Shown here piece after piece: positions 60,600-64,000 of a stretch of 64,000 nt of DNA. Below the pieces are notes generated by a model. The model was not told the DNA's origin. It did not search any database and saw only the letters and a program-made list of their open reading frames with translations. A program made the position numbers and the translations under genes. Numbering within the stretch: position 1 is the stretch's first letter; the number at the start of each line of letters is the position of its first letter. This stretch comes from Symbiodinium natans (Eukaryota; Sar; Dinophyceae; Suessiales; Symbiodiniaceae): positions 376,082 through 440,081 of the forward strand of contig CAJNDS010002409.1 of assembly GCA_905221605.1 (NCBI GenBank). The letters are read 5' to 3'.

Positions 60600-63468
60600 A
60601 AAATGTTGTAGATTGAAGCCGAGGCAAAACCGCCATGAATTTCGGCAGTTGGCCCACGATCTGTTCAGCAAGATGGACAGCGACTTGGTTGTGATGCTGG
60701 TCAAGTTCCGAAGCTTGTTTCACGAAGCATGCAGTTGACTAGGACTAGGTTCCCTTATAAGCCCTGTCAACACGAAAGGGGCATCATGTCAAACCCTATA
60801 AACCTTAAACCCCAAGCCCTATAGACCCTAAACCCAATTACCCCGCCTCCAACATCCCAGAGCCCCACTGCATGAGCCGAAGACTTTCCATCTGCATCGT
60901 GTTTGCCAAGGCAGTGGGCTTGGGCGCATCACCATTTCAGAGCTTCTTGGAGATTGAGGCCTAGTATGGCTTAGTTTAGGGTGCAGTGTACGAATCCAAA
61001 AGGGCATAGGGTATAGTACAAAGAGTTTTTATGGTTCTAAAACATTTGTGGGGAAGGGCTTTCAGGGTTTAGGCCTGAGGGCTTTGGGTTTAGAGTCTAG
61101 GGATGTCTAGGGTTTAGTAGCGGCTAAGGGCGCTGGAGTAAAACCCGTCGTCAGGGTCAGTGATGCTGAGGTTCGAGCGCTTATTCGACGATGAGGCAAT
61201 GAAAGCCTTCCTTGCGACACGTCCGCACGGCAACCAACAAAGTCACGCCTGTGAGCCTTACGAACTCCGTAGTAGATTTCAGTTTCCAGCCTAAACCCTG
61301 ATGCCCCTAAGAATGCTTCGGGGGATGCGTTAGGGTTCCGGAAACCGTGACCGGAACGCCGCAATCTAGCCCTGAGCCCTACACTCTATAAGCTTTGGAG
61401 GATGTATGTGGGAGGGTGCCCCAAGACGTTGCCTTGGCACATGGAACTGAGGAGACGGCCGAGATCAATGCCGTTGATGCTTGGACCCTTTTCGCGAGCA
61501 GCTTGGCTCCCAAAGCATCAAGCTAATGTGCTCCAGAACACTGACTCCCCCAAAGCCTCCCGGAATGATTGCGCAAAGGACTACACAATCTGTCTTTGGT
61601 GTACATTTTATACATCCAAACTTCAGCAGACATGAATCGCAACAAGTTGTGGAAGTTTGGGGCACTTGGGAACAAGCCCTGGGATCTTTCCCACTTTGAC
61701 GGCCCAAGGTGGCCCATGGAATTCCACGGATGCGAGATTTTTAGTCATTCAGAGGCTTCTAAGGACTGTATAATGTATTTGTAGGTGTTTTTTGTTCTAG
61801 AAAGATGGGCTTGTCTATTTGTGCATGTACTTGTCCACAAGATTCTTACGTGTATATATATATATATATGTGTATTTATTTGTTTTTTTTATTTATTTTT
61901 GTTTTGTGAGTTTTCTGGAGAATTTCGACAGCTTTTACACGCACTGCAATCAAGCATTGCAGTTGAGGAGGAGGCCGCCACAAGATTCTCCTGCACTCAC
62001 TTACTGGTAGCCATTCTTAGAATGTATTTCTGAAATAGGAAGCTACCCAGGTGTTACAATGATACAGTCCCGGCGGCTGCAAGTCACGCATGCAAAGCGT
62101 GCTATGTGCACACCCCCAGCACGAGAAAGAAACAGCAAACCACATTGTTTGAACCCGAAGCCCCAAATCCCAGCTTAACCTTAGATCATTCAGGGAGACA
62201 TGTTTGCATTTAGGCTTTTTCTGGCAATAGTGCATACGAAGGGCCGTACTGCCTTATTCCCCAAATTCTGATAGCAAGGCTGGTCGGAACGGCGACGCCC
62301 TGAGCTGCAGGCCTTGACGTGGATGGCGACTACGTCATCAGCGTGGACGAGTTTACGGAGCGGTGCATGCAGCTGCCCCTTCGGCCGCAGTCCACCACTA
62401 TCGGTTTTCAGGTGGTTTTGCTTCCAGATTCTGCAGGTGCATTTTAGGGTAGCCGGCTAGCCCCTGGCCATGTTTCCGTCGAAGGTAAGGGGCATTCAGA
62501 AGCATCTGGTCCCGCTGCAGAACCATGCCATGATATAGATCAGGCTCAGAATAGAACTCGCCATGACCTCAAGCAAAGGGCGCTAACAAGTACGGGAGGC
62601 ATGGCCCAGCACGAGCTGTGGATGTTTTCGGCCTTCAGCGGCATCAGATGAAGTTCCCTGGCGCCGGTCTAGTTCTGGGTAGCGTATGGCTTTGGGAAGT
62701 TGTTCCTGTTGGGCTGTGCTGTTCTAGAAAAGCTCTCTGTAAGATTTTACGTCTTTGGGTATGTGTCTGAGGCTGTTGCAGGGCTTTGCCACATTGGCTG
62801 CCTACAACTCCTAGTATCGCTGGCCACCAAGTTACCAAGTTTACATAGTATGTATGTCCAGGAATCAGCAGTGATGTTCGTGCCCCGGTTTAGATTATAA
62901 TTAAGTTTGCGTCTGTCTCCCTGGGGGTGTCTGCATCCATAGCATCCTTGATGGTTGCATTGGTGGGCGCCTACCCCAGCCGGAGATTTTGGAGGGTTCC
63001 ACACCTCTCACCGATCAGTTCTCCGAGTTCTGCACAGTCAACTCCCATGACTAAAGGACATATCGTCTTCCCATAGATGGTTAGACCTATCGGCATATTA
63101 AACACTCGTAAATAGTTTTGCATGCCACCGGAGCCTTCCAGCCGTGCATGCAGGTATCGGGAGCAAGTGTACGAAGTGGAGCAACGTCTAGCCCAGCTAG
63201 CAACTTGGCCGCGAGGGTTCTCTGGGCGCAAGGTTCAGGGTTTGGGGTTTGGCATTTAGGGTTTACGCTTTTGGGGTTTCGGGGTTGCGGTTGTGGGGTT
63301 TGGTGCTTATGGGGCTTGCGGTTAAGGGTGCAGGGGCGGAAGGCTGGGAGTGTTTTTCGGGTTTTGTCAAAGCAGATGCACCCAGGAGCCAAAGATCAAC
63401 ATGATTTTGGGGGCTTGCCAGAGTTTGGCGGCTTCCCATTCGGACGACTTCACCTTGTGACATTGTGA
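51349..63468 (+). CDS. Voltage-gated calcium-type cation channel with C-terminal EF-hands (split gene)
   Basis: About twenty small exons encode a six-helix channel domain: S1 (FELLFAVVILTN + AVYLGIQLQWD), S2 (KVLFSIEVGIR), S3 (NWLDIFV + VSTSWFVIGVELLATAGLDE), S4 with arginines every third residue (LRIFRVFRVGRLLRVV), S4-S5 linker and S5 (LVNSLVDTLKSLFWALV + LLCLIIYTFAILFTDAA), pore helix (GTLSRSVNTLLR), filter (AILGGEDWW), S6 (WIFNFYVCFCTFAVL + NVMTGVFCNSAIKAA), then two EF-hand loops and a coiled tail. The filter Glu in GEDW resembles the calcium-channel form TGEDW, so Ca2+ or mixed cation passage across a membrane is inferred, gated by voltage and possibly modulated by Ca2+ on the EF-hands. 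EF-hands directly after S6 mean this is the only or the last channel domain. Donors are GC (11), GT (4) and GA (2), with one ambiguous. The 5' end is not resolved; a probable stop is at 63466-63468. Confidence 0.9.
51790..51842 (+). CDS. Channel exon: second half of S1 and the S1-S2 loop
   Basis: Acceptor GCCCCAAG; frame AVYLGIQLQWDKESRHS. The right end is ambiguous: GC donor after 51840, GA after 51842 (which fits a next exon starting at 53195) or GT after 51846. Confidence 0.8.
53195..53269 (+). CDS. Channel exon: S2
   Basis: Frame AATSRKVLFSIEVGIRPHGV then TKIS; GT donor (GTAAAG) at 53270, phase 2. The conserved S2 Glu and following Arg are present (IEVGIR). The start could instead be 53214 after CCGGAAG. 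Confidence 0.8.
53484..53761. repeat. Two poly(dG) tracts in the S2-S3 intron
   Basis: Almost pure G at 53484-53511 and 53740-53761. Similar tracts occur in other channel introns: 55675-55709, 57427-57440 and 58580-58597. Confidence 0.95.
54546..54567 (+). CDS. Channel micro-exon: start of S3
   Basis: 22 bases. Acceptor CTGCCAAG; frame (K)NWLDIFV with the S3 Asp; GT donor at 54568, phase 0. Confidence 0.8.
54760..54821 (+). CDS. Channel exon: rest of S3
   Basis: Acceptor CCCACAAG; frame VSTSWFVIGVELLATAGLDE; GC donor (GCGTCT) at 54822, phase 2. Confidence 0.85.
55354..55436 (+). CDS. Channel exon: S4 voltage sensor
   Basis: Acceptor AAGCTCAG; frame NNSQLRIFRVFRVGRLLRVV then GSLWSLR. Five arginines at three-residue spacing mark the voltage sensor. 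GC donor at 55437; a GT donor at 55445 with a different join is also possible. Confidence 0.9.
56023..56110 (+). CDS. Channel exon: S4-S5 linker and start of S5
   Basis: Acceptor CCCTGAG; frame PRVVRSIKALRQLVNSLVDT then LKSLFWAL; GC donor (GCGCCT) at 56111, phase 2. Confidence 0.85.
56952..57055 (+). CDS. Channel exon: S5 and turret
   Basis: Acceptor CAACCCAG; frame LLCLIIYTFAILFTDAAIDY, then AFFNDPPPTLESHF; GA donor (GACGCC) at 57056, phase 1. Confidence 0.9.
57301..57334 (+). CDS. Channel micro-exon: pore helix
   Basis: 34 bases. Acceptor AGCTCGAG; frame (G)TLSRSVNTLL(R); GC donor (GCGAGG) at 57335, phase 2. Confidence 0.8.
58247..58306 (+). CDS. Channel exon: selectivity filter
   Basis: Acceptor GATGCCAG; frame (R)AILGGEDWWIAADALQKIG; GT donor (GTCTCT) at 58307, phase 2. 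GGEDW is the presumed filter. Confidence 0.9.
58492..58545 (+). CDS. Channel exon: S6
   Basis: Acceptor CAGCTCAG; frame LWEWIFNFYVCFCTFAV(L); GC donor (GCCCCT) at 58546, phase 2, fitting both 59406 and 59986 as the next exon. Confidence 0.85.
59401..59434 (+). pseudogene. Duplicated start of the S6-end exon (decoy or relic)
   Basis: 31 bases (59401-59431) including the GCAG acceptor and the NVMTGVFC codons are identical to 59981-60011, exactly 580 bases downstream. After this the frame reads SSSSCLYFLPPGRG and stops, so this copy cannot continue the channel unless it ends at an early GC donor (A/GCTCCA). Confidence 0.7.
59986..60069 (+). CDS. Channel exon: end of S6 and gate
   Basis: Acceptor TTCTGCAG; frame NVMTGVFCNSAIKAAERDHD then TLMQLGS; GT donor (GTGAGC) at 60070, phase 2. 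Confidence 0.9.
60550..60595. repeat. Poly(C)-(CA)n tract beside an exon
   Basis: A C run and about 15 CA repeats end 17 bases before the exon at 60612, where a polypyrimidine tract would normally be. Confidence 0.95.
60612..60679 (+). CDS. Channel exon: post-S6 helix and start of EF-hand 1
   Basis: Acceptor TGTTGTAG just after a (CA)n tract; frame LKPRQNRHEFRQLAHDLFSK then MD; GC donor (GCGACT) at 60680, phase 1. Confidence 0.85.
60911..60941 (+). CDS. Channel micro-exon: EF-hand 1 loop
   Basis: 31 bases. Acceptor TTGCCAAG; frame (S)SGLGRITIS(E). Joined to the previous exon the loop is D-S-S-G-L-G-R-I-T-I-S-E, with D1, G6, I8 and E12 in place. GC donor at 60942. Confidence 0.85.
61171..61213 (+). 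CDS. Channel exon: between the EF-hands
   Basis: Acceptor GATGCTGAG; frame FERLFDDEAMKAFL; GC donor (GCGACA) at 61214. Confidence 0.85.
61452..61497 (+). CDS. Channel exon: EF-hand 2 entry helix
   Basis: Acceptor GGAACTGAG; frame ETAEINAVDAWTLFA; GC donor (GCAGCT) at 61498, phase 1. Confidence 0.8.
62311..62374 (+). CDS. Channel exon: EF-hand 2 loop
   Basis: Acceptor GAGCTGCAG; frame LDVDGDYVISVDEFTERCMQ. The loop D-V-D-G-D-Y-V-I-S-V-D-E keeps D1, D3, D5, I8 and E12. GC donor (GCCCCT) at 62375. Confidence 0.9.
62599..62646 (+). CDS. Channel exon: C-terminal helix
   Basis: Acceptor TACGGGAG; frame HGPARAVDVFGLQRH; GA donor (GATGAA) at 62647, phase 2. Confidence 0.8.
63154..63199 (+). CDS. 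Channel exon: coiled-coil tail
   Basis: Acceptor GCATGCAG; frame YREQVYEVEQRLAQL. A GC donor after 63199 would join in phase 0 to the candidate last exon; other ends to about 63207 are possible. Confidence 0.65.
63376..63468 (+). CDS. Candidate last channel exon with stop
   Basis: Acceptor TCAAAGCAG; frame MHPGAKDQHDFGGLPEFGGF, then PFGRLHLVTL and TGA. A Gly/Phe/His-rich tail. The join is phase-consistent only if the previous exon ends at 63199. Confidence 0.5.
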   Translation: MHPGAKDQHDFGGLPEFGGFPFGRLHLVTL

Positions 63469-64000
63469 TCCCAGAGGTGATCTGGGAGCATGGCAGTTGG
63501 CTCTACACAAGTTGGCTCTGCATGTTTATAGCGCCCAAGGCACTTGACTCTTGGATTTAGGCTCAGAGTACTTCGCCACCTGTGTCAAACTCGCTCCTAG
63601 GGGGCACCATGCCTCCAATTCGCAGGACTGGTTCCTTCAGTCGGCAGAGGTTATCACGTCGTTTGATAGTTGAATAGTATGCTGCGCAGCAGACAAGGGA
63701 ATGCTGCCACCCCCTTTTGCAGAACAAAAGTGCGCTAAAGGCGCTGAGTGAAGTGAGGTCTTCATTGCTCAGTAGATCTCAGCAGCTGTTCATGCTGACG
63801 ACTAGAGACATCACACGGGGCAAGAATTCCCCAAGACATGTGCCTTTGACCCCTACGACCATGGCGTTAACGTAGTGCATGAATCCCAGCTGCTTTATGT
63901 GTATCTACATATATGTATAGATATATGTGATCGGGTGCGACCGTGCCACCCCCCCCCCCCCCACCCTGCCTCCCCCCTCCCTCCCTCCCCCGCCCCCCTC
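63469..64000. other. Downstream of the channel gene; poly(C) at the window end
   Basis: No gene recognised. ATATATGTATAGATATATG near 63908, then C-rich sequence from 63949 to the end. Confidence 0.6.

Overview
This window looks like nuclear DNA of a dinoflagellate. No part of it reads as bacterial or viral. Four observations point the same way. (1) Where exons can be placed by protein homology, most introns begin with GC or GA rather than GT, and the acceptor is nearly always AG followed by G. (2) Exons are tiny, 22-104 bases. (3) Introns and spacers are full of decayed copies of the TTTAGGG telomere repeat. (4) There are long satellites, poly(dG)/(dC) tracts and a 43-residue TPR expansion. 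The genus cannot be named from the sequence alone.

Layout. 0.3-2.7 kb: tandem repeats, then a 1.27 kb segment with a 320-codon ORF flanked by two nearly identical 345-base direct repeats (LTR-like). 2.8-4.8 kb: a 1.8 kb GTA microsatellite bracketed by poly(C) and poly(G). 5.28-5.40 kb: a 124-bp MITE with a TA target duplication. 5.4-38 kb: telomere-motif-rich introns or spacers with scattered exon islands. These include a zinc-ribbon first exon (9.3 kb), a signal-peptide exon (12.4 kb), a P-loop exon (13.6 kb), an unrecognised gene (17.4-18.9 kb), a large TPR gene (21.6-24.7 kb) and three adjoining exons of a PP2A scaffold (A) subunit (37.36-37.96 kb). 38.97-46.51 kb: two unrelated satellites end to end, a 605-bp family arranged as ~1.21 kb dimers and a 76-bp family with a 508-bp higher-order repeat. 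46.5-51.3 kb: more exon islands. 51.35-63.47 kb: a voltage-gated, calcium-type cation channel gene on the + strand, with S1-S6, pore, C-terminal EF-hands and a probable stop, split into about twenty exons whose splice phases all fit together.

The most notable results are the reconstructed channel gene with dominant GC donors; the inverted telomere-like organisation of the introns (G-rich TTTAGGG-like near the left end, C-rich CCCTAAA-like near the right end, so exons sit at C-to-G switch points); the paired satellites with higher-order structure; and the TPR gene that lost 23 bp in its second-last unit. Exon calls rest on reading frames, splice phases and recognised family motifs, without alignment or RNA data. 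Outside the channel, PP2A and TPR genes they are tentative.
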